Shown piece by piece: positions 53,537 to 62,203 of a DNA stretch of 64,000 bases; the first letter of the stretch is position 1; each line of letters begins with the position of its first letter. The DNA lies in contig NZ_KB900536.1 in assembly GCF_000378965.1 (NCBI RefSeq), forward strand, positions 1,666,052 through 1,730,051, written 5' to 3'. Position numbers and translations under genes: made by a program. The stretch is from Thioalkalivibrio thiocyanodenitrificans ARhD 1. GTDB lineage: Bacteria > Pseudomonadota > Gammaproteobacteria > Ectothiorhodospirales > Ectothiorhodospiraceae. The notes under the pieces are model-generated. The model searched no databases. It saw only the letters and a program-made list of their open reading frames with translations, and was not told where the DNA came from.

Positions 53537-53686
53537 GGGGCGGTTCAAGGTTCAAAGTTCAAAGTTCAAAGTTCAAAGTTCAAGGTTCAAAGTGTGGCTG
53601 CTTTGGCACCGTAGCCAACCCATGGGCACCGGTTTTCCTTTGAACTTTGAACTTTGAACTTTGAACTTTGAACTTTGAACCGCCCC
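53537..53686. repeat. TTCAAAG heptad inverted repeat between DUF432 and mscS
   Basis: Left arm 53537-53592 begins GGGGCGG and continues with TTCAAGG/TTCAAAG units; right arm 53638-53686 is the complement (CTTTGAA units ending in CCGCCCC). The outer end of the right arm touches the DUF432 stop codon. Five to seven heptads per arm are perfect or nearly so. Here it lies between two co-directional genes, so it could attenuate mscS expression. Confidence 0.95.
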
Positions 53687-54486
53687 TAACCAAACAGATC
53701 ACTGAAGGCACGCACCAGTCCGCCCCGTCCCACTTCGGTACGCGGGGCACTCAGGCGTTCGGCGCGGGGGGCCTGCGCCGGTCTGCCGGGAATCACCTGC
53801 AGGTTCGCCATGTCGCTGTCGACACTGCGAGTGAGATTCACTGCCTCCGTCCACAATCCGGTCTCCGCATCACCGTACACCGACAGCAGGGGCACGGGCA
53901 GACTGAGCCTCTCGATCGGCAGCAGGCTCGCCGCCTCGTTTCGCACCTTCACGGGTGTGACGGCCCGATGGGGCCGCCTCGGCACCTCCTCCAGGTGACT
54001 GCGGGCATGGGTTCGCGCCGCGTAACACAGCTCCCCCTCCCGGGTGGACGGGCCGAACCAGGTATCCGAGAGCGGCAGCACCGGGATCTCCTTGAGCGCG
54101 CGCGCCGGTTCACCCAGGTCTATGGACACCCACACGGGCGTACTGAGGTAGAGCATGGCCTCTTCGCCGGGCGGGATGAACACCGCCTGACGCGCGCGCA
54201 CCACCACCGGGCGGTCCGCCAGCATGGGCCGCAGGCAGAGCTGTTCGGGGCTGCGGCCGAACACGAAGCGCTCGATATCATCGCCCTCCGGCATCTGCGT
54301 GATCCACTCCACGCGGGCCTCGGCCGCACCCCGTTCCTCCGCCGCGTCCCGGGCCAGCCCGAGATGCCAGGCATCGGCGCTTCGGAAGAGCTTCAGGGTG
54401 AGGGGCCCCAGGACGCAGCACAGGCCCTGCCCCGGAGCCACGTCCCGGCGGGACCACCAAGGCATCGATGTCTGTTCGTCGTTCAC
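53686..54486 (-). CDS. DUF432 domain protein
   Basis: 266 aa from a GTG at 54486, preceded by GGGAG. Sequence features of DUF432 include LCLRPMLADRPVVVRARQAV, DTWFGPSTREGELCYAARTH and VPLLSVYGDAETGLWTEAV. The family often neighbours mechanosensitive channels, as here with mscS downstream, so a regulatory or accessory role for the channel is inferred. No membrane segment or signal peptide. Confidence 0.75.
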   Translation of the reverse strand: MNDEQTSMPWWSRRDVAPGQGLCCVLGPLTLKLFRSADAWHLGLARDAAEERGAAEARVEWITQMPEGDDIERFVFGRSPEQLCLRPMLADRPVVVRARQAVFIPPGEEAMLYLSTPVWVSIDLGEPARALKEIPVLPLSDTWFGPSTREGELCYAARTHARSHLEEVPRRPHRAVTPVKVRNEAASLLPIERLSLPVPLLSVYGDAETGLWTEAVNLTRSVDSDMANLQVIPGRPAQAPRAERLSAPRTEVGRGGLVRAFSDLFG

Positions 54487-54529
54487 TTCATGCTCCCTGG
54501 ACTCACGGCCGCCGGGAAAACCCAGGCGC

Positions 54530-56728
54530 TCAGATGAGCCCGTCAGCCTCCCGCACCATGGGCACCACGCGGCTGGTATTGACCAGCACCGCCACGGAAC
54601 GGCCCTGCAGGGGATAATACTCGTGACTGTGGAAGTTTCGCCTGTCCGGGCGTTCCCCGTCGTCGTAATGGGTGTCGATGAGCACGGCCCACCGCGTACG
54701 GGCAGGCTCGTCGGGCAGGCGGAATTCGACGGCCGCATGGTGGGCGTTGAACAGCAGGATCAGGTCGGAGTCCTGGATCTTCCGGCCCCGTTCGTCGTAC
54801 TCCTCGAACGCATCACCCGCCACGAACATGCCCAGCACGCGCCCGAACGGCTGGTGCCAGTCCACCTCGGTCATCTCCTCTCCGTCGGGCCGCAGCCATG
54901 TTAGGTCCTTAGTGCGGCCGCCATTCACATGATGCCCCCGGAAGAACTGCCTGCGGCGCAGGGCCGGGTGTTTGCGTCTCAACCGGATGAGCCGGCACAC
55001 GAAGTTGAGCAGGCCCTGGCGCTCCTCGTCCAGCGACCAGTCCAGCCAACTCAATGCATTGTCCTGGCAGTAGGCGTTGTTGTTGCCCTGCTGGCTGCGC
55101 CCGCGCTCGTCACCGGCCGCGAGCATGGGAATGCCCTGGGACAGGAACAGGGTGGCCAGCAGGTTGCGCTTCTGCCGTGCGCGCAGGGCCTGGATATGGC
55201 CGTTGTCCGTGGGGCCCTCCTGGCCGCAGTTCCACGACAGGTTGTGGTCCTCGCCGTCGCGGTTGTCCTCGCAGTTGGCTTCGTTGTGCTTGTGGTTGTA
55301 GCTCACCAGGTCATGCAGCGTGAAGCCGTCGTGGCAGGTGATGAAATTGATGCTGGCATAGGGGCGCCGGCCGCTGGACTCGTAGAGATCCGAAGAGCCG
55401 GTGAGACGATAGGCCATATCACCCAGCATGGCCTCGTCGCCCTTCCAGTATGCGCGGGCGGAATCCCGGTAGCGGCCGTTCCATTCCGTCCAGCCCACCG
55501 GGAAATTGCCCACCTGGTAACCGCCTTCCCCCAGGTCCCAGGGCTCGGCGATGAGCTTCACCTGGGAAAGCACCGGGTCCTGGTGGATGATGTCGAAAAA
55601 GGCGCCAAGGCGATCCACCGCGTGCAGCTCCCGGGCCAGCGCCGACGCCAGATCGAAGCGGAACCCGTCCACGTGCATTTCCTGCACCCAGTAGCGCAGG
55701 GAGTCCATGATCAGCTGCAACACCCGGGGGTGGCGCATGTTCAGGGTGTTTCCGCAGCCAGTGTAATCCATGTAGTGGCGGCGATCGTCATGGAGCAGCC
55801 GGTAGTAGGCGGCATTGTCGATCCCCCGGAAACACAGGGTCGGCCCGAGCTGATTGCCCTCGGCGGTATGGTTGTAGACCACATCCAGGATCACCTCGAT
55901 GCCGGCGCTGTGCAGCACCTTCACCATGGTCTTGAACTCGTCCACCTGGCCGGTGGATGAGTAGCGCATGTCGGGCGCGAAATAGCCGATGGAGTTGTAT
56001 CCCCAGTAGTTGCGCAGGCCTTGGGCCACCAGGTTGCGGTCATCCACGAATGCGTGCACCGGCATCAGCTCCACGGCGGTCACACCCAGGCGCTTGAGGT
56101 AAGCCACCACCGGAGCCGTTGCGAGCCCCGCATAGGTACCCCGCAGGGCCGGCGGCACCCGCTCGTTCAGGGCGGTGAAACCCTTGACGTGGAGTTCGTA
56201 GATCACCGTGTCATGCCAGGGGGTGCGCGGATGGCGGTCCTCGCCCCAGGTGAAGGCGGTGTCGATCACCTGGCAGCGGGGCATGCCCGCGGCGGAGTCG
56301 CGCCGGTCGATCTGCAGGTCGGCCTTCGGTGAGCCGATGCGATAGCCGAACAGGGCGTCACTCCAGCGTATCTGCCCCACCACATGCCTGGCATAGGGAT
56401 CCAGGAGCAGCTTGTGGGCATTGAAGCGATGCCCGCGCTCGGGATCGTACGGCCCGTGGACCCGATAGGCGTACAACAGCCCCGGGCGCGCCTCGGGCAG
56501 ATAGGCGTGAAAGACCTGGTCGGTCTGCCATTTCAGCTCCACCCGGGACAGTTCACGTTTGCCTCCGGAGTCAAACAGGCACAGATCCACCCGCTCGGCA
56601 TGCTCCGAGAAGAGGGCGAAATTGACGCCCTCACCGTCCCAGGTGGCGCCCAGGGGATAGGGCGCGCCGGGCCACAGGGTCCAATGGGGTCGGCTCACAG
56701 GCACACCCGGTCTTTGGCGGTCAGGCAC
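54530..56728 (-). CDS. glgX: Glycogen debranching enzyme GlgX
   Basis: 732 aa (GTG start at 56728; later GTGs in frame are possible). Isoamylase-type domains: N-terminal TLWPGAPYPLGATWDGEGVN, catalytic MHVDGFRFDLASAL (nucleophile Asp), LIAEPWDLG (acid Glu) and ITCHDGFTLHDLVS. It removes alpha-1,6 branches of limit dextrins during glycogen breakdown. No other glycogen gene is in the window. Confidence 0.95.
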   Translation of the reverse strand: MPDRQRPGVPVSRPHWTLWPGAPYPLGATWDGEGVNFALFSEHAERVDLCLFDSGGKRELSRVELKWQTDQVFHAYLPEARPGLLYAYRVHGPYDPERGHRFNAHKLLLDPYARHVVGQIRWSDALFGYRIGSPKADLQIDRRDSAAGMPRCQVIDTAFTWGEDRHPRTPWHDTVIYELHVKGFTALNERVPPALRGTYAGLATAPVVAYLKRLGVTAVELMPVHAFVDDRNLVAQGLRNYWGYNSIGYFAPDMRYSSTGQVDEFKTMVKVLHSAGIEVILDVVYNHTAEGNQLGPTLCFRGIDNAAYYRLLHDDRRHYMDYTGCGNTLNMRHPRVLQLIMDSLRYWVQEMHVDGFRFDLASALARELHAVDRLGAFFDIIHQDPVLSQVKLIAEPWDLGEGGYQVGNFPVGWTEWNGRYRDSARAYWKGDEAMLGDMAYRLTGSSDLYESSGRRPYASINFITCHDGFTLHDLVSYNHKHNEANCEDNRDGEDHNLSWNCGQEGPTDNGHIQALRARQKRNLLATLFLSQGIPMLAAGDERGRSQQGNNNAYCQDNALSWLDWSLDEERQGLLNFVCRLIRLRRKHPALRRRQFFRGHHVNGGRTKDLTWLRPDGEEMTEVDWHQPFGRVLGMFVAGDAFEEYDERGRKIQDSDLILLFNAHHAAVEFRLPDEPARTRWAVLIDTHYDDGERPDRRNFHSHEYYPLQGRSVAVLVNTSRVVPMVREADGLI

Positions 56729-56902
56729 ATGAAGGACAATACTCCGGGTATCGGGGAACCGACGGGGTGATGCGCGTTCGACGCGCCAGTATAGAAGCCG
56801 CCTCTTGCGGGGCGCAATCCGGCCCGGTCGGCCCCGCGACAGGACAGCACAATTGCTTCAGAATCGGCCATTCCCATCCGTGGTGGATCCGTATACGGCC
56901 TC

Positions 56903-57934
56903 ATGACCCGACAAAAGGACAACAGGCGGGACGACCCGCGCCTGAACGCGCTTAACCAATGGCTCGCAGGCGTGCTGGGTGCCCACGTGCGCGCGTCGCG
57001 CCCGCTCTCCTCGGACGCGAGCTTTCGCCGCTATTTCCGGATCAGGGATGCCGGCCACAGCTGGATTGTCATGGACGCACCGCCGGAGCAGGAGCACCCG
57101 GCGGATTTCGTGCGCATCGCCGGCTGCCTGGAGCGCCTGGGCCTGACCGTGCCCCGGGTGCTGGCCGCCGACCCCGGCGCGGGATTCCTGCTGCTGGAGG
57201 ATCTCGGCGATCGCACCTTCAGCCGCGCCCTGGCCGCGGGGGATCCGGAACAGGACCTGTACACCCTGGCGGTGGACACCCTGGCCACGGTCCAGAACCG
57301 TTGGACGGGCACCTGCACACTGGAACCCCCCGCGCCCTACGACGAAGTGGAACTGCTGCGCGAGGCGCGGCTGCTGGTGGACTGGTACTGGCCCCGGGTG
57401 ACGGGCGGACCCTGCCCCGAAGACGTCTGCGAGGCCTTCGAGCAGGCATGGCGCCAGGCACTGGCGCCCGTGTACCAACTCGCGCCCGTCCTGGTGCTGC
57501 GGGACTTTCACGTGGACAACCTGATGGTGATCCCCGGCCGGCACGGCATCACCGCCTGCGGACTGCTGGATTTCCAGGACGCGCGCCTGGGCTGCCCCGC
57601 CTATGACCTGGTTTCCCTGCTGCGCGATGCGCGCCGGGATGTGCCCGAACCCCTCGCCCGAAACATGCTGGCGCGTTTTCTCAGGGCCCGCCCGGACCTC
57701 GATCACAGGGATTTCGAAACCGCCTACTGGATACTGGGCGCCCAGCGCAATACCAAGATCATCGGCATCTTCACCCGCTTGTGGCAGCGGGACGGCAAGC
57801 CCGGTTACCTGCGTTATCTGCCCAGGTTGTGGCGGTTGCTGGAGGAGGAACTCGCCCATCCCGCGCTCGCACCCGTGCGGCGCTGGTACGACACCCACCT
57901 GCCGCCCGGGCTGCGGCGCGCATTGCAGGCCTGA
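56903..57934 (+). CDS. amgK: N-acetylmuramate/N-acetylglucosamine kinase
   Basis: 343 aa. Phosphotransferase (APH) fold with LRDFHVDNLMVIPGR (catalytic Asp and Asn) and LLDFQDARLGCPAYDLVSLL. The N-terminal DASFRRYFRIRD is typical of AmgK. It phosphorylates N-acetylmuramate at C1 for direct peptidoglycan recycling. It is 3 bp from murU, the next enzyme, forming the known amgK-murU operon that bypasses fosfomycin-sensitive synthesis. Confidence 0.92.
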   Translation: MTRQKDNRRDDPRLNALNQWLAGVLGAHVRASRPLSSDASFRRYFRIRDAGHSWIVMDAPPEQEHPADFVRIAGCLERLGLTVPRVLAADPGAGFLLLEDLGDRTFSRALAAGDPEQDLYTLAVDTLATVQNRWTGTCTLEPPAPYDEVELLREARLLVDWYWPRVTGGPCPEDVCEAFEQAWRQALAPVYQLAPVLVLRDFHVDNLMVIPGRHGITACGLLDFQDARLGCPAYDLVSLLRDARRDVPEPLARNMLARFLRARPDLDHRDFETAYWILGAQRNTKIIGIFTRLWQRDGKPGYLRYLPRLWRLLEEELAHPALAPVRRWYDTHLPPGLRRALQA

Positions 57935-58687
<753 letters not shown>

Positions 58688-58741
58688 GTCCAGAGCATAA
58701 ACCCCTTGCCCCTCATGGGGGCCAGGGAGAAGGTGGTTTCA

Positions 58742-58763
58742 CGCCTATCGCCTATCGCCTATC
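58742..58763. repeat. CGCCTAT heptad array, left segment
   Basis: Three CGCCTAT units, the last extended by C to form CGCCTATC (58756-58763), the target duplication of the IS256-family element that follows. The array continues beyond that element at 60076. Confidence 0.95.
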
Positions 58764-60075
58764 GAGTCTGTAATTCTTTTTGTGTAACTGCCTATCCCTG
58801 AGTGGCCCGGATTCGCTCGCCATGTTCGATTTCGAATCGATGCATGGCGGCCTTCCAGTTCTGGATGGGCCGGGTCCAGCGCTTTGAGGCGCTCTGCACG
58901 GCCAAGAATACCACCTTCATCGCCGAGGCATCGCTGGGGAAGACACGCCGGTTCTTGGTGGCCTTGCGGATGACGCTGTTGAGCGATTCGATGGCGTTGG
59001 TGGTGTAGGTCACCTTGCGGATCTCGGGCGGATAATCAAACAGCGGGATCACCTGTGCCCAGTGCCGGCGCCAGATCGGCCCAATGCTGGGATAGCGCTC
59101 GCCCCAGACGGCCTCAAAGGCAGCAAGCTGCGCCTCGGCCTGCTCGGCGCTCGCGCTGTGGTAGATCTGGCGCAGGTCCCGGCACACCGCCTTGCGCTCC
59201 TTCCAGGAGACGTAGCGCACGCTGTTTCTCACCATGTGCACCATGCACAGCTGCACCCGCGCATGGGGGAAGGCCGCCTCGATGGCATCGGGGAAGCCGC
59301 TCAGCCCGTCCACGCAGGCGATGAAGATCTCCTTGACCCCCCGGTTCTGAAGCTCGGTGAGCACCGAGAGCCAGAACTTCGCCCCCTCGGTTTCGGCCAG
59401 CCACAGCCCCAGCAACTCCTTCTCGCCCTCGGTGTTGATGCCCAGCGCCAGGTACATCGATTTATTCACCATGCGCCGGTCCTGGCGCACCTTGAGCACC
59501 ACACAATCCAGAAAAACAATGGGATAGACCTCGTCGAGCACCCGGTTCTGCCAGGCCTCAACCTCTCGATCACCGCCTCGGTGACCCGCGAGACCAGGTT
59601 CGCAGACACTTGCGCCCCGTACATCTGCTCAAAGGCCGAGACAATGTCGCGCGTGCTCATGCCCCGGGCATAGAGCGCCAGGATCTGATCATCAAACTGT
59701 GTCAGCCGCGTCTGGCCCTTGCCCACCAGCCGCGGCTCGAAGCTGCCGTTGCGATCCCGGGGCGTGGCAATCTCGACCTCCCCGTGACTGCCCTTGAGCG
59801 TCTTGCGGCTGAATCCGTTGCGACTGTTGCCGCTGTGGTGCCCAGCCGGGTCGTGCTTGGCATAGCCCAGGTGCGCCTCCATCTCCGCGCCCAGCGCGGT
59901 TTCCACCACCAGCTTCATCAGCTCAGCGCTGAAATCACTGAGATCCTTCTCCGTCTTGATCCCCTTGGCCAGGCGCGCCGCCAACTCCTTCTTCTCTTGT
60001 TCTTGCATCTGCTTGCCTCCCGTTTCAGCTACCATAAACAGAAACAAGCAGTTACACAGATTTAATTACAGTCCC
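58764..60075 (-). mobile_element. IS256-family insertion with 8-bp target duplication
   Basis: Ends GAGTCTGTAATT (58764) and, inverted, GGGACTGTAATT at 60075, both continuing to GTGTAACTGC. An exact 8-bp direct duplication CGCCTATC flanks it (58756-58763 and 60076-60083), the size expected for IS256. The 1,312-bp element carries one minus-strand transposase gene with a frameshift. It landed inside a CGCCTAT heptad array. Confidence 0.96.
58792..60008 (-). pseudogene. IS256-family (mutator-type) transposase, frameshifted
   Basis: N-terminal part from 60008 (MQEQEKKELAARLAKGIKTE) runs to about 59560. There VTEAVIER should continue VEAWQNRVLDEVYPIVFLDC but reads out of frame, consistent with loss of one base. 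The second part is then open to 58792 with FLDCVVLKVRQD (first catalytic Asp), FIACVDGLSGFPDAIEAAF (second Asp) and TNAIESLNSVIRKATKNR (Glu). Likely inactive unless complemented in trans. Confidence 0.93.
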
Positions 60076-60159
60076 CGCCTATCGCCTATCTCCTCTCCCC
60101 TATCCCTTATCGCCTATCGCCTATCGCCTATCGCCTGTCGCCTGTCGCCTGTCGCCTTT
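60076..60159. repeat. CGCCTAT/CGCCTGT heptad array, right segment
   Basis: Twelve consecutive 7-bp units: CGCCTAT twice, three degenerate pyrimidine-rich units, CGCCTAT three times, CGCCTGT three times, CGCCTTT. Part of the same array as 58742-58763 before the IS256 insertion. The gradual change of unit along the array suggests expansion by local duplication with mutation. Confidence 0.96.
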
Positions 60160-60197
60160 CCCCCAACCCCCTCACACCTCACCCCCCAAGACAAAAA

Positions 60198-60217
60198 AAC
60201 CCGGGCAGGACCCGGGT
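60198..60217 (-). terminator. Rho-independent terminator of the DsrE gene
   Basis: Hairpin AACCCGGG-cagg-ACCCGGGTT. Read on the minus strand it is followed by a T-run (complement of the A-run at 60192-60199), 30 bp after the stop of the gene at 60249. A classic intrinsic terminator for the sigma/anti-sigma/DsrE operon. Confidence 0.9.
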
Positions 60218-60248
60218 TCAAGACTGCTCTCGGTGGTTCGTGCGTGTT

Positions 60249-60692
60249 TCAGGGCTTGACGTAGGTGTAGCCCTGGGCCTGCAGGTAGGACAGGTGCGCG
60301 ACACCGCTGGGGATGATGTCCGCCTCGGTGGCATCGTACAGGTCCTTGGAGATATCCAGGTTGCGGCCCACGACCGTGTTCCTGCAGACCTGGAACGACA
60401 CGTTCTGCATCTTCAGGTTGTCCACGCCGGCGCGCAGGTCCGCGTCGTCCTTGGCGTTGACCAGCAGATTCAGGCCGGCGCCGTGCATCACCACCTTGAT
60501 GTCCATGTTGTCGGCGCCCACGGCGTTGATGTGGTTCTGGATGTTGCGCAGGGCCCCCTTGTTCTGCTGGGGATCACCGCCGTTGATGTGATACACGACC
60601 TTCTGGGTGCCGTACTCGGTGGCGAGGGCGGCGCCTGGCAGGGCCAGCAACAGGCCGGCCAGGGCCATCAGGGACACAATGATTTTTCTCAT
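60249..60692 (-). CDS. Periplasmic DsrE-family protein
   Basis: 147 aa from the ATG at 60692 with a signal peptide (IIVSLMALAGLLLALPGAAL). The DsrE/YchN-like domain has KVVYHINGGDPQQNKGALRN, KVVMHGAGLNLLV and the single Cys in FQVCRNTVV (C103), followed by IPSGVAHLSYLQAQGYTYVK. DsrE-family cysteines can carry sulfur in trafficking reactions. It lies 72 bp downstream of an anti-sigma factor whose C-terminal domain is homologous to it, so it may be the regulon's sensor partner or target. Confidence 0.87.
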   Translation of the reverse strand: MRKIIVSLMALAGLLLALPGAALATEYGTQKVVYHINGGDPQQNKGALRNIQNHINAVGADNMDIKVVMHGAGLNLLVNAKDDADLRAGVDNLKMQNVSFQVCRNTVVGRNLDISKDLYDATEADIIPSGVAHLSYLQAQGYTYVKP

Positions 60693-60764
60693 GACTGCTC
60701 CACTCCTTCCGGTTTGGGTCTGACGGTTCTGGTTATTGCTCACTGCTTCGCTAACAACAACGGG

Positions 60765-61496
60765 CTAGACCTGAATGTAGGCCCAGCCCTGGGACTGGCG
60801 GCGGATCACCTCCGCCACACCAGAATTGATCACCTGCACGGCAGGCAGCAGGCGCACGTGAAGGTTCTCCTCACGCTTGAGCCGCTCGATGGTATTGAGG
60901 CAGGCGGTAAAACTGAGCCCGGGGCCGTAACGCGCCGACAGCAGGGCCACCCGTTGCGGGAATGGCGAGATGTCCTCGCGCATCAGGGCCAGCCCTTCAC
61001 CGTTGGCGACCACCTGCACCTGCAGGGGAACACCCTGCCGGATCGCGGCCTCCATGAGCATCTCCACTTCGTCGAGCATGTTGGTGATGCGTTCCTCGTC
61101 GGTGGTGGTGAGATGCAGCACGATCCGGTTGGCGAAGCGTTCCGATCCGTGCAGCGGCTGGCCCGGATCCGCGCTCGACAGATGGCGCGCGGGTTCCTGG
61201 GTGCCGATCCCCACCCCCACGATGCCCACGATGGCCAGCATCATCACCACGGCGGCGGCCACCGGCCCCAGCCATCCCCCGCTCACGGCGCGGGCACGGG
61301 CGGACGCCCTCGGCGGTCGGGGCACGTGCTCGTAGGCCAGGTTCACCATTTCCTTGACCTGGCAGAGATCACAGACCTCCCGGCTCAGGGCCTCGTCGCT
61401 CGAGATCCGTCTCAGACAGGCCAGACGCTCCTCGGGACAGAACTCACCGTCCACGAAGGCATTGAGGACCTCCTCGCTGGGCTTATCGGTTCTCAT
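60765..61496 (-). CDS. Anti-sigma factor with a periplasmic DsrE-like domain
   Basis: 243 aa, starting 14 bp inside the sigma gene. The N-terminal ~60 residues resemble anti-sigma domains with cysteines at 20, 27, 42 and 45 (REVCDLC). One membrane helix spans ~75-97 (GPVAAAVVMMLAIVGIVGVG). Residues ~120-243 are DsrE-like, matching the neighbouring secreted protein in LSFTACLNTIERL (C199 followed by x-N-T) and SGVAEVIRRQSQGWAYIQV. This gives a transmembrane regulator with an outside sulfur-carrier-type domain. Family fusion is unusual; function is inferred from order and topology. Confidence 0.8.
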   Translation of the reverse strand: MRTDKPSEEVLNAFVDGEFCPEERLACLRRISSDEALSREVCDLCQVKEMVNLAYEHVPRPPRASARARAVSGGWLGPVAAAVVMMLAIVGIVGVGIGTQEPARHLSSADPGQPLHGSERFANRIVLHLTTTDEERITNMLDEVEMLMEAAIRQGVPLQVQVVANGEGLALMREDISPFPQRVALLSARYGPGLSFTACLNTIERLKREENLHVRLLPAVQVINSGVAEVIRRQSQGWAYIQV

Positions 61497-62043
61497 GGCG
61501 GCTTCTCACCACGCTCAGATGTTGGGGTTGGTTCTCGGGCTCCCGGCGCAGGAGCAATCGCTTCAACTGCTGCCGGGCCCGGCTCAGGCGGCTCATCACG
61601 GTGCCGATGGGTATCTCCAGGATCCCGGCCACCTCGCCGTAGGTGAACCCCTCCAGGTCCACCAGTGTGATGACCTTGCGCTGGTCGTCGCTCAACCGGT
61701 GAACGGCCTCGCGCACGCCCCGCACGATGGCGGCACGCTCAGCGTTCATTTCCGGGCAGTCCTCGCAGGCCAGTTCCACGTCGTCGGGATCCACCGTATC
61801 ACGCTGGCGGCGCAGCCAGTCCCGGTGGCAATTGGTCATAATCCGGTACAGCCAGGGGCGAAGCGCGTCCTCGTCCTGCAGGGTGCGCAGCCGCGAGATG
61901 GCCTTGAGCAGAGTCTCCTGCACCAGGTCATCCGCCCGCGCCGGTTCATGACACCAGGCGTAGGCGGTCCGATATAATTGGGGCCGGTAGGTTGCGATTC
62001 GCGCCTTCAGCCGCCGCTGCAGGAACCAGTTCATCACTGCCAT
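61483..62043 (-). CDS. ECF-type RNA polymerase sigma factor
   Basis: 186 aa from the ATG at 62043 (MAVMNWFLQRRLKARIATYR); a start 42 bp upstream is also in frame. Region 2 has RTAYAWCHEPARADDLVQET and LRPWLYRIMTNCHRDWLRRQ; region 4 has DDQRKVITLVDLEGFTYGEV and the HTH IPIGTVMSRLSRARQQL. It would direct a small regulon, with the downstream anti-sigma holding it at the membrane. The overlap of the two genes is typical of sigma/anti-sigma pairs. Confidence 0.94.
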   Translation of the reverse strand: MAVMNWFLQRRLKARIATYRPQLYRTAYAWCHEPARADDLVQETLLKAISRLRTLQDEDALRPWLYRIMTNCHRDWLRRQRDTVDPDDVELACEDCPEMNAERAAIVRGVREAVHRLSDDQRKVITLVDLEGFTYGEVAGILEIPIGTVMSRLSRARQQLKRLLLRREPENQPQHLSVVRSRHENR

Positions 62044-62203
62044 GACATTTCCGCCGCCTCTGTCTTGAACCCTAGGACGCAACATGCCGGATGCTTATTC
62101 CGACAATTTTCAGATCCGCCCCCGGAGGCAGCCGATCTTGCGGTCTGATCACCCGATCAACGACGAAGACGAACACTGACGGAACACCCGTCGAGGATGC
62201 CTC

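Noticed and set aside
59062-59673. Plus-strand gene inside the IS256 element
   Set aside because: Antisense to the transposase; no family match.
60249-60692. Part of a dsr sulfur-oxidation operon
   Set aside because: No dsrAB, dsrF or dsrH; the protein is exported and lies with a sigma/anti-sigma pair.
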